From positions 124,001-188,000 of the forward strand of contig NC_085925.1 in the NCBI RefSeq assembly GCF_035222485.1: a DNA stretch of 64,000 nucleotides. Direction: 5' to 3'. Every line of letters begins with the position of its first letter. Within the stretch, counting starts at the first letter, position 1. Source of the DNA: Podospora pseudoanserina. Its lineage: Eukaryota; Ascomycota; Sordariomycetes; Sordariales; Podosporaceae. The notes under the pieces are model-generated. The model ran no database searches and was not told the origin of the DNA. It was given only the letters and a program-made list of their open reading frames with translations. Both the position numbers and the translations under genes were made by a program. This document shows, piece after piece, positions 1 to 11,882 of the stretch.

Positions 1-1407
1 TTGTTCTTGCTGAGCACGAGCGACAGCCTCCCGAGCTTCCCGGTCAACTTGCTCGGCCAGACCGTTGACGGCATCCGACACACTTTCCTTGACCTCCGAT
101 GGCCGAGCGGCAGAGGCGCTGTTGGCAACAGACGCGACGTCTACATGGTCTGACTTCTCAGCGGCGCTGGTATGGGAGAGAGGCGACGGAGCATATTCCA
201 GCTGACGCCTGGCGCTCTCGGGGCTGTTGGCCAAGCCGCGGTCGTTGAAGGGTCTTTGCTGATGACGAGGGAGCCCTTGGTCAGGTTTCTTCAGAATTTG
301 AATAGTCCCGGGGATGGGTCCGGCAGCTGAAGCAGGAGCGGGGGCCGAACTAGTAGGCACTGGATGACTAGTCCCGGCGGTGCTCGAAGCTCCCGGAGTG
401 GTGGAAGACTTGGGGGTGCGATGTACCGGAGAGGAGCTGGAAAGGTCATCGAAAGGGTTGGAATAATTCCCAGCGGTACCGGATTGATGACCTGTCTGAT
501 GCGACGGATGCGACTGGTGTGACTGGTGGGAATGAAGCGAGTGTGGAGACTCGACGTTTTTATGATCGAACTCGAACTCGGAACGCGATGCCAGTGTGCC
601 AACGAGTGTCGGCTCGGCAGACCGACCCCCATGGGAGCTCTCATCCTCGGCGGGGGGAGGGGTCAAAAGGCTTGGTTCTTGAGTGTCGGCATCATGTTGG
701 CTGGGCTTGGGCCGATTCAGCAGATTGAGAAGATACTGCTGCGTGCCCGCAGCGGGCGGGGCCGACTGATTCCACGACGAAGATGTCGAAGCGGCTTCGG
801 GCTTGGTGGACTCGGCGTCGAGACGACCCTTCATCAGGGCCGCAAGGAGGCCAGTAGGGTCGGCAGCAGCTGGGGCCGGGGCATGGATAACCTGAGGCGC
901 TACATGCGCAGGAGCATAGTTGATGGGTGGCTCCCGAGCCGCAGCCGGTTGCTGCATGCTTTGCGGACCACCTTGACCACCGCTGCTGTTGAACTTCAGG
1001 AGGTTCAACAAATGTGCTGTCCGCTCGTCCCCGCCCCCGCCAGCACCACCACCGCCAATATGACGGCCTGCTCCGATGGGATTCATAAGGCCGGGGGGGA
1101 ACTGAGAGCCGCCAAAGCCGACGGGTGGTGTGGGAGCTTCGGGCAGGAAGGCAGGCGAATCAATGGGAGCATGGCCTCCCGGCAGGTTGGGGGAGTCGGT
1201 ATTGGAATGATGGCCGTAAAACGACTGATTAGCTGCGCCCTGACTGTAGGTACCAAACTGGGAGAATTGTTCGGGTCCAGGGCCGGGTGATGGGCCGGGA
1301 CTAGGAGAGGACTGCCGTCGGAGCTGGGCGAGAAGCGACTCGAAGTTGTTTGATGCATCGGTATCGGGCGCACCGTTGCCGCCGCCAGGCAACCCGTAAT
1401 TGGACAT
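1..1407 (-). CDS. Probable mRNA-decapping scaffold (Pdc1/Edc4-like), N-terminal part; runs off the left edge
   Basis: One frame stays open from an ATG at 1407 to the window edge (469 codons, no intron). The protein is low-complexity, rich in Gly, Pro, Ser and His, with no folded domain. Short amphipathic leucine motifs recur: FESLLAQLR (about residues 22-30), HLLNLLKFN (132-140), GLLAALMKG (186-194) and QYLLNLLNR (224-232). These resemble the helical leucine-rich motifs by which fungal Dcp2 and Pdc1/Edc4 proteins bind the LSm domain of Edc3 in P-bodies; that family knowledge is the only basis for the name. A Ser/His-rich patch (about 285-310) and an acidic, coiled-coil-like stretch follow near the edge. 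A WD40 or C-terminal helical domain would be expected outside the window. Coding status is confident, identity is not: any disordered RNA-granule protein could look like this. Confidence 0.6.
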   Translation of the reverse strand, partial: MSNYGLPGGGNGAPDTDASNNFESLLAQLRRQSSPSPGPSPGPGPEQFSQFGTYSQGAANQSFYGHHSNTDSPNLPGGHAPIDSPAFLPEAPTPPVGFGGSQFPPGLMNPIGAGRHIGGGGAGGGGDERTAHLLNLLKFNSSGGQGGPQSMQQPAAAREPPINYAPAHVAPQVIHAPAPAAADPTGLLAALMKGRLDAESTKPEAASTSSSWNQSAPPAAGTQQYLLNLLNRPKPSQHDADTQEPSLLTPPPAEDESSHGGRSAEPTLVGTLASRSEFEFDHKNVESPHSLHSHQSHQSHPSHQTGHQSGTAGNYSNPFDDLSSSSPVHRTPKSSTTPGASSTAGTSHPVPTSSAPAPASAAGPIPGTIQILKKPDQGLPRHQQRPFNDRGLANSPESARRQLEYAPSPLSHTSAAEKSDHVDVASVANSASAARPSEVKESVSDAVNGLAEQVDREAREAVARAQQEQ

Positions 1408-2523
1408 GGCGAGAAGGCGCGGCGGTGGGGGGCCTTGGTTATCGAAGCCGGGCTCAAGTTACGTCAGGATGCGGAAGAGTGGTGTCGCTCAGATAGCTGG
1501 ACTACAGATAGTAGTCGTCAACAACTGCTGTTGCTGCGATGACGGCCCCCTGACGACGGCAGATGGTGAACGAACAGAACACAAACGCCAAAGCGAAATC
1601 GAAGGACGGACGAAAGCGTCCAAGCGCCCGAGCGAGGTCCGACAGGTCGCGACGGGGCAGCGGTCGCGGAGGGACAAAGGGGATGAGGAGGGGGAGGGGT
1701 GGTAGGGTAAAAAGAGGAGACAAGCAGCAGCAGGTGCAGTGCTGCAGAATTGGTGCGAAGGAGATATTCTTGACGGGATTGGGGAGACGTCGTAGGTTGC
1801 CCAAAATGTATCGAAAAATATTGCTGGGTCGCAGAGGCTGGGGAGCAGGTGCGTGGCCCGTGCTGTAGCTACACGTGTCGCACGCGGGGCACCTGGACCG
1901 TGTAGGAGGTGGTGTCACCGAGCCTGTCCAATGAGCAGCCCCGACTGTGCTGCAAGAGAAAAAAGCAGGGCGTCCTATGGCCTAATCACCACTGGTGTTT
2001 GATATCCAACTTGAAGTTTGAAATACCCAATATCTGTCATCACAGCAGTGCCCTCAAATGTAGTGTGAGTTCCGGGTAGTCGTCCAACTATGGTAGGCTT
2101 TTTCTGACATTGGATGCAGTCTTTGCAACAGTACCTTGGGAGTGCCAAGCCGCGCCTCTTGAATCGTGATGGCGGTGATTACTTAAGCAGCCTTGCCAAG
2201 CCCGGCATCTCCAAAAATGCGGGAGGCAAAGACGCTGATTGCCTCGACGTTGCGTCGCCCGGGACCGAAAGCTCCATCATGTCATTGTTCGCCGCAAATC
2301 CTCCTCGCGATAAGTAACGCGGTAGTTCAACTCGGTGACTTGGGATTAACAGTGTCGGCCGAATTCCTCAACGACAACATTTTCCATCATCGTATTTTTC
2401 ATCGCCAAACTTTGTCGCAACGACGGGAACCTCTGCCTGCTTCTCCCCAGACCCGACGCCAGCAGCAACAGGTGCCCATCGCTTCGGTAATCGATCACCA
2501 TGTTTTGTCTGCGCAGGTAAGCG
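1408..2523. other. Intergenic, upstream of the decapping-like gene
   Basis: This holds the 5' side of the minus-strand gene ending at 1407. The plus strand at 1563-1740 is purine-rich, so the minus-strand leader is pyrimidine-rich, as is common for fungal 5' leaders. The open frames seen here overlap one another on both strands and carry no recognisable domain. No RNA gene or repeat was seen. Confidence 0.4.
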
Positions 2524-3048
2524 ATGACTCTTTTCTGCAACCGTGCCTCCAATTCCTGGAGAGCGACAGAACCGCGCGCTGACAATGCCTCGATCAACAG
2601 TTGGCTGCCCCTCCTTTTTATACCAACCAGCGCATCGCCCGTCTTCATCTTTCTCTTCTTCCTCTGCACCTACTTTCTCAACCGCCCATGCGTCTATTGC
2701 TCGATTCTGCTCTTCATACTCTTCCTGACATCGTGCAACTGGTCTGACCATTGCTTCTTTGACTTTGCGAGCAACTGGTTCCAGCCAAGGCTGGCTGCAA
2801 GCTACATTTACCTGCCCACCATCACGGGCTGGAACGCGACGACAGATGCTACCGCGAGCCCAAGCTCGACGACACATGTCGTTACCGACGTGATGAATAC
2901 GACTGCCGGTGCTCTTGCCACGGCGGCAGCGGACAAGATCGCTCAGACGAAGGTGGAATGGACGGGATTGGGGCTTGAGTGGCTAAGGAGTTTGCTAGGG
3001 AGGAGAGAATGGGAGATTGATTGTTTGGATCTCCATATACGACTGTGA
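2524..3048 (+). CDS. Possible small membrane protein, unknown (weak)
   Basis: An ATG at 2524 opens 174 codons. Residues about 40-75 are strongly hydrophobic (two phenylalanine/leucine/isoleucine-rich runs with several Cys). A Ser/Thr/Ala-rich segment and a short tail rich in Trp, Arg and Leu follow. The C-terminal half (from about 2770) has protein-like composition; the first 30 residues do not, so the true start may lie in another exon. No family was recognised. The antisense strand also carries a long frame, which weakens the call. It could equally be a chance frame in the intergenic region. Confidence 0.25.
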   Translation: MTLFCNRASNSWRATEPRADNASINSWLPLLFIPTSASPVFIFLFFLCTYFLNRPCVYCSILLFILFLTSCNWSDHCFFDFASNWFQPRLAASYIYLPTITGWNATTDATASPSSTTHVVTDVMNTTAGALATAAADKIAQTKVEWTGLGLEWLRSLLGRREWEIDCLDLHIRL

Positions 3049-5641
3049 GGCCTTCCGAGAGGCCTGTAGTGTTGTGATCTAGAGGGAATCTGTACATTGG
3101 TTGGGTTTTGTATTAAGCTGCGGTATTGGCGCGTATACCTCTGTACCATGATGCATGGCATGGCGTTGTGTGGGACAAACATAGAGTTTAATGGCATTTT
3201 GTGTTCTTGGTGCGGCTCTGCACCGACAAACATAACAGACGACCCCCTCCCAACGGCATTTATCGTCACATTATTCTGTACAGCTACACATGCAATTCGG
3301 TTCAGGTGCCGGCAGACAGATCGGAGACTTGTATGGAAGATCAGATGTCGGATCTAACATTCCGAACCGATGTGGCTTTTCTCCAGGGACCCGGGGAGCC
3401 GGGCTCAACCTCCCAACGTGGGAACTGCTGGTGCAACCGGAAATCTTACACAGCAATACCGAAAGAAATGAACTTGACGGGCTTGGGTGTGTATGTATGT
3501 ACTTACACGAGGCATTCCCGGGAGGTGTGGGACCCTGAAACCGATGAAGAAAGCCTGGTGCGCCTGGTGACAAAACGGCGGGGCTAACCGATGAGCTGGA
3601 TTTCCTGGCACGCCTGGTGACGGCGGAGTGATGTGCCCGGGACGGACTGGCACAAGGCAGGAATGCAGGCGGCATCAGACGGTCTTCTCGGGTCTAGAAC
3701 CCGGGCTTGCATGTCAGATCATGGACACAGCATGGCAGATATTGGCAGCCAAGCTGCCTTTGGTGGGCCTGTCCTGCTGCAGAAGCCGCAAAAAGGGTCC
3801 CGTCCAAGAGGAAACATGGCGCCATTTGTGCATTCACTGCTCTTCCGTCACCGTTCACCCTGTCATCAACCCCTCCGCCCTTGCGATAGTCGACTTTTGA
3901 AGATGTCTTTGTTGCTTGCCATATCCGTCGGCCGTCGTAAGACAGCAAATCAGGCGGTACAGACACCGCAAGACAGATACAGTTGATACTCATGGTACTG
4001 TACAACATACCGAAAAGGGGTGGAAGAAAAACAGAAGGCAAGAGAAAGAAAAAAGCCCCACCGCTCAAGATGAGATACTTAGCCAACTGGTGGGTTTTAC
4101 CTATGACGTTGGGTCTGGTTGCGATTCATGTACGTAGCGTGCAACGTGGAAGTCCACATATCCGACTTCAGCTTCCCAGTTTCATCCCAAACCGTCACCA
4201 AAGCCCGAACCCTATGAACTGAATTTCATTTTGCAAGTTGGGAACTGAGTGCGCTCGCTGTGTGTATGTTCGCTAGGTCTCAGTCGCGTCTGCCTCACCC
4301 TCGATTGTTTTCAATCATCTCTCTTTTTTTTCTTTTTTTTTCTGCCTTGTCAGGTAAGGTATTCGGCATTGTTCTTGACCCGTCCCCGGGTCTCCTCACC
4401 AAACGGAACCCCCAAGTCCCGGGACAACGTTTGGACCCACCACCACCAGGCTATGACGACAGCGCTGAAAGTGACGCAAAGAAGGGCTCCACACCGTTCT
4501 TAGCCTGCACGCCGCCGCGCCAGGAACCCCCAGTGCCCACGCTCATGGCCAACAAGTTGAACAGCAACACAAACCGCCACAGTCGTCCACACGCATCAAC
4601 ATCCCCTCAACATCCATCCACAAGACACCACGCCAGCCCCCCCGTCGCGTTCTAGAAGCACCTTCTTGCCCACCACCCAACAACGACCTTCGTCCCGAAG
4701 ACGCCTTCAGCCACCTCTGGTATCCCATCGTCATCGAACATAACCTGTGGGTAAGTTTAAAGTCTGAATGTTTGGGTTGCCCAGCGCAACTGTACAAAGT
4801 GTACACTACATGCTTCAGCTCCACGGTTCAGATCGCTGTTCAAGGCTTCCTCTACGTCAGGAACTGCCAGTTGCCAATTCGGGCCCGCTGATCAGTCCCC
4901 ATCCCGTCGTTGAAAAAGCCACATCCCTGCCCATCCTGACATCAAGCGTGCATTCGTCTGCATTTCAGACACCGCAGCCCATTTCACCGCATTTCTCTCA
5001 CCCCCTCGTATGCGCCCCTTTAGTCCACACTAGGTTGCCCGCTGGCCGAGGACCCCTTCACCTTGCCCAGCCCGGGACAGAAATCCGTCGAACCAATTCT
5101 CGTTTCCTTTCCCTTCTTCTTTCTGTTGCACTGTTCTCAATCGGCCCAGGATTGACAGATTGACAGCCCAGAGGCCATCCCGACTCGGCAGAACCCCACA
5201 CTTGCAACCACCAAAACAACCACGGCTGCTTCTTAACTATCCTGGATAAGCCACCTCAGTCCGTTTCACGTACCTGGATCCAGGAACAATACAGGCGTTT
5301 CATCGCCAACCCCACCTCTCCAGCAGGTGCTTGTCGTCCGTCCTTCGCGAACATCGTGAGCCTAACGTACCCCAGCCCAGCAGCCTCAGTTAGGTTGTGG
5401 AGGCTATCGCCTAAGGCCCGGCCAGACCTTCGGGACGTGCTACGGTTTTAAAGTTCGGATCATAAAATAAGTCACTGGACATGATGGCGGCCGTGTTATG
5501 AAGCTTCAAGGCTGAGGATTCTTTTTTTGGTACATCTAGCAGGAATGCGTCACTGGCAATTCCCTGGAGGACCAACACATCATCACCATCCACCACTCAA
5601 CATCCTCGCACGACGTTCTGCCACAGAGAACAAATCATACA
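3049..5641. other. Long non-coding stretch upstream of the tyrosine phosphatase gene
   Basis: About 2.6 kb without a gene I can support. It has pyrimidine-rich runs (for example around 4320-4345) and many short overlapping frames, consistent with a long promoter plus 5' leader of the phosphatase gene starting at 5642. A frame at about 4260-4655 begins with a hydrophobic stretch but is built largely on the T-rich run and then becomes Pro/His/Ser-rich; I do not call it. No tRNA, repeat array or transposon was recognised. Confidence 0.4.
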
Positions 5642-8600
5642 ATGCCTCCAGAACCAAGAGCCAGCGACCGGGCCGCGTATTACACGATGAAGACGACGAC
5701 TAGTTTGTCGACGACACAAGCACCAGGTCATTCCCGCACCAACTCCCAGTCTTTCTTTTCCAACAAGGGCACCGGCACCCCATTATCTTCGCCTCGCCCG
5801 CCCCATTCTGTTGGTCAACAGTATCCCCCCAAGTCATCACCCGGTACAGGTCGAGGGGGTGCTATGGACGCTCGTACTCCGAGCCCAAATTACTTTGGTC
5901 TCGCCGTGGACTCTGGTGCCGACCCACGAGAATCGGCGCTTCTGCCGCACGAGAACTGGAGCACCCCAACGTCCTCGGTCAAGTCCTTTGCCGCTGCCAT
6001 ACCAAAACACTTGCCGCTAGATGCCAACCCAGAGTTTGAGGCCTTCAGGCGACAGATCGACGCAAACAGGGGGCGCTCCGGGTTTAGCCTCTCCGCCACA
6101 CACTTCAACATCACAAGTGGAGGCCCGTTCGCTCCGACAGTATCAACCCCTTCTGCTCAACAACGGCCTCGCCCACCACGATCACAAACCCATGGAAGTA
6201 ATTTGCCAGAAAACCCGCTGCCGCGGCCATCACTACCAACAGAGTCCGGCAGCTGGGGGCCGGGGGACAACCCCTGCCAGCCAGCCGTGGAAAAGGACAG
6301 TTATCAAGGTGCGCCCCACCTCTCGACAGAGTCGAGGCTTGGGATCAAGGGATTCAAAAATCCTCCTTTTTTTCTGGGTCTTGCAAAGCCGCCGAGCCAG
6401 GAGTGGGAGAAACTCAACTCATCCATCTCCGAAGCAAGCGGTCGACCCGGCCGCAAAACTGAGACGCCCTCGCCTACTTTCAGCCAACAGACACATGACG
6501 GTCAGCAGGCAACACAAGGATGTGGCGAGCCTGACATGATCCCACCAGCGGCGCTCAAACAACTCCTGGATAAGAGCAAAGGGGAAGACCTTCTGCTGCT
6601 AGACATCAGAGTTTCTCCCCAGTATGCTCAAGCGAGGATCCAGGGCGCCCTGAACCTGTGTATTCCAACCACGCTGTTGAAGAGGGCAACCTTCAACCTC
6701 GAGAAGCTTCAACAGACTTTCCAGGCAGACCGGGACCAGGACAAGTTCGCCAAGTGGCAGACATCGAGTCATCTGGTTGTGTACGATGCCGCGTCCGCCG
6801 ACAAGCGTGACGCGACCTCGGCTCTGAACATGATCAAAAAGTTCACCAACGAGGGCTATTCGGGAACCACGAGCATTCTACGCGGTGGCTTTAACGCCTT
6901 TGTCCTGGCGTATCCAAACTTGGTCGATCGCTCATCAAACATGATGTCACCCAGCCTGTCACTAGGTGGCGCAGGTTCTGCTACGAATGGTACACGGACA
7001 AATGTCCCGCCTGTCATTGGCGGAGTCATGCTGCCGACCACAAACGACAAGATAGATCCATTTTTCAGCAACATCCGCCAAAACCAAGACCTTGTTGATG
7101 GCGTTGGCCAGATGGATGTTGGGGTTCCGACAGGGCTTGATAAGAATAGGCTACCGCGCTGGCTCCAGGAGGCCATCGAGATCAGCGACCATGGTAAGCG
7201 GGTATCGGACAAGTTTCTGCGGATCGAGCTTACAGAGCAGTCCCGCATGAAGCTTGCCTATGCTGCCTTTGCGAGCTCGAAAAATCACGGTCCCCAGACC
7301 GAGACCCAGGTGCGGTTGTCTGGGGTTGAACAGGGTGGAAAGAACCGGTACAAGGATATCTTGCCGTTTGAACACGCACGTGTGAAGCTTCAGGGCCGCC
7401 CAGAGGGAGCATGCGATTATGTAAATGCCAGCCACATCCAGGCCAAGCGGAGTTACAAGCGTTATATCGCCAGCCAAGGACCCCTGCCGGCGACATTTGA
7501 GGTATGTCCAGTAATCCTTTGATTTACTTTGTCCCGCCAGGTCTAACTCTTCCCACAGGACTTTTGGTCGGTGGTCTGGGACAATGATGTACGCGTCATC
7601 GTCATGTTGACTGCCGAATCGGAAGGGGGTCAACTCAAGTGCCACCCCTATTGGAAAGGCAGGGACTTCGGTCCTGTCCGGCTTCGTCTGCTGTCCGAAA
7701 AAAAGATATCGTTGGATATTGACAAGCATCGGACCGGATCGACCGCCGCGAACGATGAATCTGCTCCAACCCAGTCGAACGACCACGCCTCCACCATTCC
7801 TGAAGGAGGCCGTCGACGTGCCAATACCACAACCACGCTGAACTCCAAGACACCGGGATCCCAATATGGCACCACCCAGGCGGCCGAAACTCCTTTCGTC
7901 ACGATCCGAAAGTTCGCTCTAAGCCATGCAATGGAACCCTTCGCCCCCATTCGAGAGATTACCCATCTTCACTACACTTCATGGCCTGACTTTGGTGCAC
8001 CAGCCCAACCAAGCCATTTGCTCGCGCTGGTGGAATTAGCTAATGTCATGCAACGCGCCGCCCTCCCCAACGACCCTACAGTGACGACGTCACAGGCGCA
8101 ACCTCGTCATGACAGCGGCAGCTACTTTGACCCGTCCCCCCCACTCCGACCAGACAGCCTGAGCACCACTGTTCAGCGTACCTCTTATGACGCGCCTGAG
8201 CCTGTCGAGAAAAGTCGTCCCATGCTAGTTCACTGCTCGGCCGGGTGTGGCCGAACAGGAGCCTTTTGTACGGTGGACAGCGTAATTGACATGCTCAAGC
8301 GGCAGCGGCAGCAGCAACAACAGCACTCTGTGGCCGCGCAGGCGTCATCCTCGACCGTTCACCGGTGCAGTTCTAACAAACGGACATCCCAAGACGGCTG
8401 GGACGATGATGACGACGACGGCAGAGGTAAGCGTCTCGCGCTCCAGCAAGACCGAGACACAAGGGTGGATCCAGACGGAGATGTGACAATGGCCATGGAT
8501 GAAGGCTTTGTCGTTCTCCCACGCCAAACGGCAGCACCGTCGCCTTTCACATCCCAAGCAAACGGGTTCCCTGGGTTCAGTAGTGGCAAGGAGAGCATAG

Positions 8601-8815
8601 ACACGGCCTGGCTGGAGGATGACAGCGTTGATCTTATTGCCCGGACAGTAGAGGACTTCAGAGGGCAGAGATTGAGCATGGTGCAGAGCTTGAGGCAGTT
8701 TGTGCTGTGCTACGAGACAGTGCTGGAGTGGATCTGGAGGGTGGAGGATGGTGGTGGCGCAGGGGGGGGTCTGCTTGGTCGAGCGAGAGGAAGGAGTGGC
8801 AGTTTGGCTTTTTGA
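5642..8815 (+). CDS. Pyp1-like protein tyrosine phosphatase with N-terminal rhodanese domain
   Basis: Exons 5642-7501 and 7559-8815 (intron 57 nt) give 1038 residues. Residues 1-300 are disordered and Ser/Pro-rich. A rhodanese/CDC25-like fold follows (about 305-430, with LLLLDIR and a VVYD strand end), then a classical PTP domain: NRYKDILPF at about 567, the WPD loop SWPDFGAP at about 762, the phosphate loop HCSAGCGRTG at about 845 with catalytic Cys, and the Q-loop helix near 993. Fungal proteins of this layout (fission yeast Pyp1/Pyp2) dephosphorylate stress MAP kinases, so a Sty1/Hog1-type kinase is the likely substrate; that is inference from the family. Two long low-complexity insertions split the catalytic domain, one before the phosphate loop and one of about 120 residues rich in Gln, Ser and Asp after it. 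The rhodanese loop has Asp where active rhodaneses have Cys, so it is probably a kinase-docking module. Confidence 0.92.
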
Positions 8816-9183
8816 TTCAATGGTGTCGACACCAAGTGGTTAATATATATATACAGCCGTCCAAGGCTCTGCTTGGAAGCGTAGGCTAGAGAAGGCTGAT
8901 GTTCTTCCCCGGCAGTGGCGTTCTGCAGTTTAGCTTCGGCGGCGTGGAATACCTACATACTGGGCGGAAGACTACGGCTTACTAGAACAATATAAGACGA
9001 AAAAGACTTCGACTATGGTTGGATCACAGACTGTGACGAGTAATGAATTCGTGCCCTTGTGGATGTGACACCTGGATACTTGAATTGGTCTAATTGTACA
9101 TGTAGCAGCACTAAACAACCCAGGATGCAATCTTGCAAAGCCGCGCCTGCTCTTTCCAGTTTCCCCCAACGCCAGACTGAAAA
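8816..9183. other. Convergent 3' intergenic region
   Basis: This lies between the stops of the phosphatase (plus) and Rpt6 (minus) genes, so it holds two 3' untranslated regions. AT-rich runs such as TATATATATA near 8843 could serve polyadenylation. Nothing else was seen. Confidence 0.4.
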
Positions 9184-10412
9184 TTAACGCCACAGCTTGG
9201 CCAAAGACACCTCCTTGTCGTCGTGTTTGTTCAGAATCTTGGCCGTCGCCAGCTCAAAGTCCTCCTGCGTGACATGCACACGCCTCTCGCGAAGGGCATA
9301 CATGCCCGCCTCGGTACACACGCCCTTCAACTCGGCCCCTGAACAGCCATTCATCTTCTCGGCAATCTTGGTCAGGTTGATCCCGCGTGTCAGGTTCATT
9401 TTGCGGCTGTGGATTCGCAGAATATCGGCTCTGGCTTCCACGCTCGGGGGCGGGAACTCGATCTTTCGGTCGATGCGCCCCGGGCGCAGGAGGGCTGGGT
9501 CTAGGATATCGAGACGGTTCGTTGCCATAATCACCTTGATGTTCTTGGTTGGCTCGAAACCGTCGAGCTGGTTGAGGAGCTCCAACATGGTGCGCTGGAC
9601 TTCCGAGTCGCCACCCGAGGACCCTTCGACACGGGAAGAGCCGATGGAGTCGATTTCGTCCATAAAGATGATGGAGGGAGCGTGCTCACGGGCCATGATG
9701 AAAAGCTCTCGGACCATGCGCGAACCCTCACCAATGTACTTTTGAACCAGTTCAGAGCCGGAGACACGGATAAACTTGCAGTCTGTGTGATGGGCCACCG
9801 CGCGAGCCAAAAGAGTCTTTCCCGTTCCAGGGGGGCCGTAGAGGAGGACACCCTTTGGTTGGGCAATGCCGAGAGACTCAAAGAGCTCTGGATGTTTGAG
9901 CCCGAGCTCGATGACCTCCTTGATTTCCTTGATTTGTTGGTCGAGACCGCCGATCATGTCGTAGGTGCTATCGGGAACCTTTTCGACCATCATTAGAGAT
10001 ACGAGGGGATCGACCGAGGAAGGAAGCATCTTCTCGAGCTTGTAGGAGTCGGACAGCAAGGTTACGCGCTTGCCAGGTGTGAGTTTGGTGATGTCGACCG
10101 AGTCGGCAATGTCAACAACTGCACACGACAAGTGTCAGTTGTAGGTCCCGGCGAAAAGCAGCAAGACCGAGACCTACCGTATTTTCCCTCGGGATGCACC
10201 TTGACCAGAACCTTCTTGGTGCCCATCACCTTGACGACCTCGCCCACATACGAGCCCGGTTGTTGTAGCAGACCAAGCTCTTCTCTGAGCAGGCGTACCC
10301 GGGAATTGTAGTCATTGCGCTGGGCTTCGAGACGACGGAGAACGGCTTGACCCTTGAGGATCTCGAGTTGCATCGACTCAATCTTGTTGTGGTAATAGTT
10401 GTCGAGCGCCAT
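9184..10412 (-). CDS. RPT6: 26S proteasome regulatory particle AAA-ATPase subunit Rpt6
   Basis: Exons 10412-10178 and 10118-9184 (intron 59 nt) give 389 residues, the usual length. The N-terminus is a coiled coil, followed by an OB-fold segment ([13 protein letters not shown]...KVHPEGKY) that the intron interrupts at KY|VVDI. The AAA module has Walker A GPPGTGKT, Walker [12 protein letters not shown], and the second region of homology [21 protein letters not shown]. The C-terminus ends AKLWR, close to the Lys-Leu-Trp/Phe-Lys ending of Rpt6 orthologues rather than the HbYX tails of Rpt2, Rpt3 and Rpt5. The protein unfolds ubiquitinated substrates as part of the hexameric ATPase ring in nucleus and cytosol. 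Conservation is so high that the assignment is secure. Confidence 0.97.
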
Positions 10413-11882
10413 GGTGACAGCGGTTTATGATACCGTTGGCGGGGAGGCGGGACTCGATGGGTTGTTGTGGCGGGTATGCAAAGGTCGGGTATTGGTAGAT
10501 TGTTGAAAGAAGAGATGGACCTGTAAGATGGACTGGAACAATTTGGGTAGAGCGTGAGAAATAAGATAGCTCGTCGTGGCTCGTGTGCCGTCGGTTGGAA
10601 TTCAATGTTGAAGCTGTTGCCCCAGGCCGCCTCTACTGGCGAAATCAGCCATCGAAGGCAGCTCAGGTCAACGCAATGCGCACCTGGGCACCGAGCTGCC
10701 ACCGCCTGGTGCCAAGCCTTGTCACAGCTGCCAGCAGATGAGGCCATGGCACGTGACCTGCGGCTTTCTTTGCTTGTCGGGGATCGGTGCTAGGCTATCC
10801 CGCCAGAGCTTCAATTAGGTAAGCCTAACTGTGAGATGGGGCTGTGATGTCACCGCCAAGGGATTGTCCATGATATCGTGTTGTGGGTAGGTCTTATGAA
10901 ATCAAAATAAGATAATTGATGGCTATTTGGAGCTCACACAATTTACCTTATCTAGCATGGATGGCGAAGTATTGTTAGCAGTGTGAGTTGTTCTCATTAG
11001 CAGTGATCCCCAATCTATATTCGTGCCTATTTTGAAGCCGTTTCTCGGATCATTGCCGAACGAGAGGCGGAGAACCAGAGGAGGAAAGTCAGTGAGTTCG
11101 ACAGACAGCTATGTAAATATAGACTTTGGCAACGGTTTACGGCGGCACGGGCACGGTGATGGTCCCAGGGCTGAGCCTGCGGCACATCCCGGGTTTGACG
11201 GGCAGTTGTCTGCCATTTGGAGGTGCTTGCTGCCAATCGCTAAACGGCGCCAAACTCGGCATCGCCGCACGCTGTGTCGCTGGCCAGCGCTGGAGGTTAC
11301 ATCGCCCACATCGCCCACATCGCGCGCTGCAGTGGATTGCAGCTTCGGTCAAGTTCCACCCGTCGTGCTGCTGCGTTTGGCGGGCACTCCCGTGATGTTT
11401 CACTGTTTCACTACACTCTGGTGGGTGGTGTATAATGATAGACAGGAAGCAGGTGACGGAATAAAACCGCGCGTTGGGCGACAGGGCACTCTCCCACGCT
11501 GCCTTGTGTTTTGGTCGCTTCCCTCAGGTTCCTTATCTCCCGTCTGCTGTCTGCTATCGCAGCCGGTGTTTCGTCTCGTGCCGACCTGCGCCTCTCTGCC
11601 GCCATCCTTCCTTCAATTTTGTCGCGCCTGCTCCTTTTCACCAGATACTGTCCCAGGTCCTTGCCGCGACGGCTCTGTGCAACTGCCATGCAAACCAAAG
11701 CCTGAAATCGCTTGTCGTTGGTCGACTCATCCTTTTCCCAACCTCTTCAAGTCCGCCGTCTCTCAGCGGCCACCTCGAGCCGAGATTGATCAGCACCACA
11801 GCATCAGCAAGGACCGCGGCGTCCTCCAACAATTTGCTTTCTCGCTTGTCACCACTCGGATACGCAGTACCTAGACATAACC
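10413..11882. other. Divergent promoter region between Rpt6 and the Vnx1-like antiporter
   Basis: About 1.5 kb separates two divergent starts. The Rpt6 side contains, on the minus strand at 10703-10697, the heptamer GGTGGCA, seven of nine bases of the yeast proteasome control element; this is suggestive only. An AT-rich stretch lies at about 10890-10960, and the last 350 bases before 11883 are pyrimidine-rich, as in a fungal 5' leader. A plus frame at 11023-11874 overlaps several antisense frames, has no domain and is not called. Confidence 0.4.

Noticed and set aside
526-1290. 254-codon plus-strand frame
   Set aside because: It is antisense to the decapping-like gene, whose frame runs unbroken for 469 codons with repeated leucine motifs; the plus frame has no domain.
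4260-4655. Possible secreted protein (hydrophobic start, 131 codons)
   Set aside because: The hydrophobic part is mostly a run of T bases in a pyrimidine-rich leader, and the rest is Pro/His/Ser-rich with no consistent coding pattern. It is more likely the leader of the phosphatase gene.
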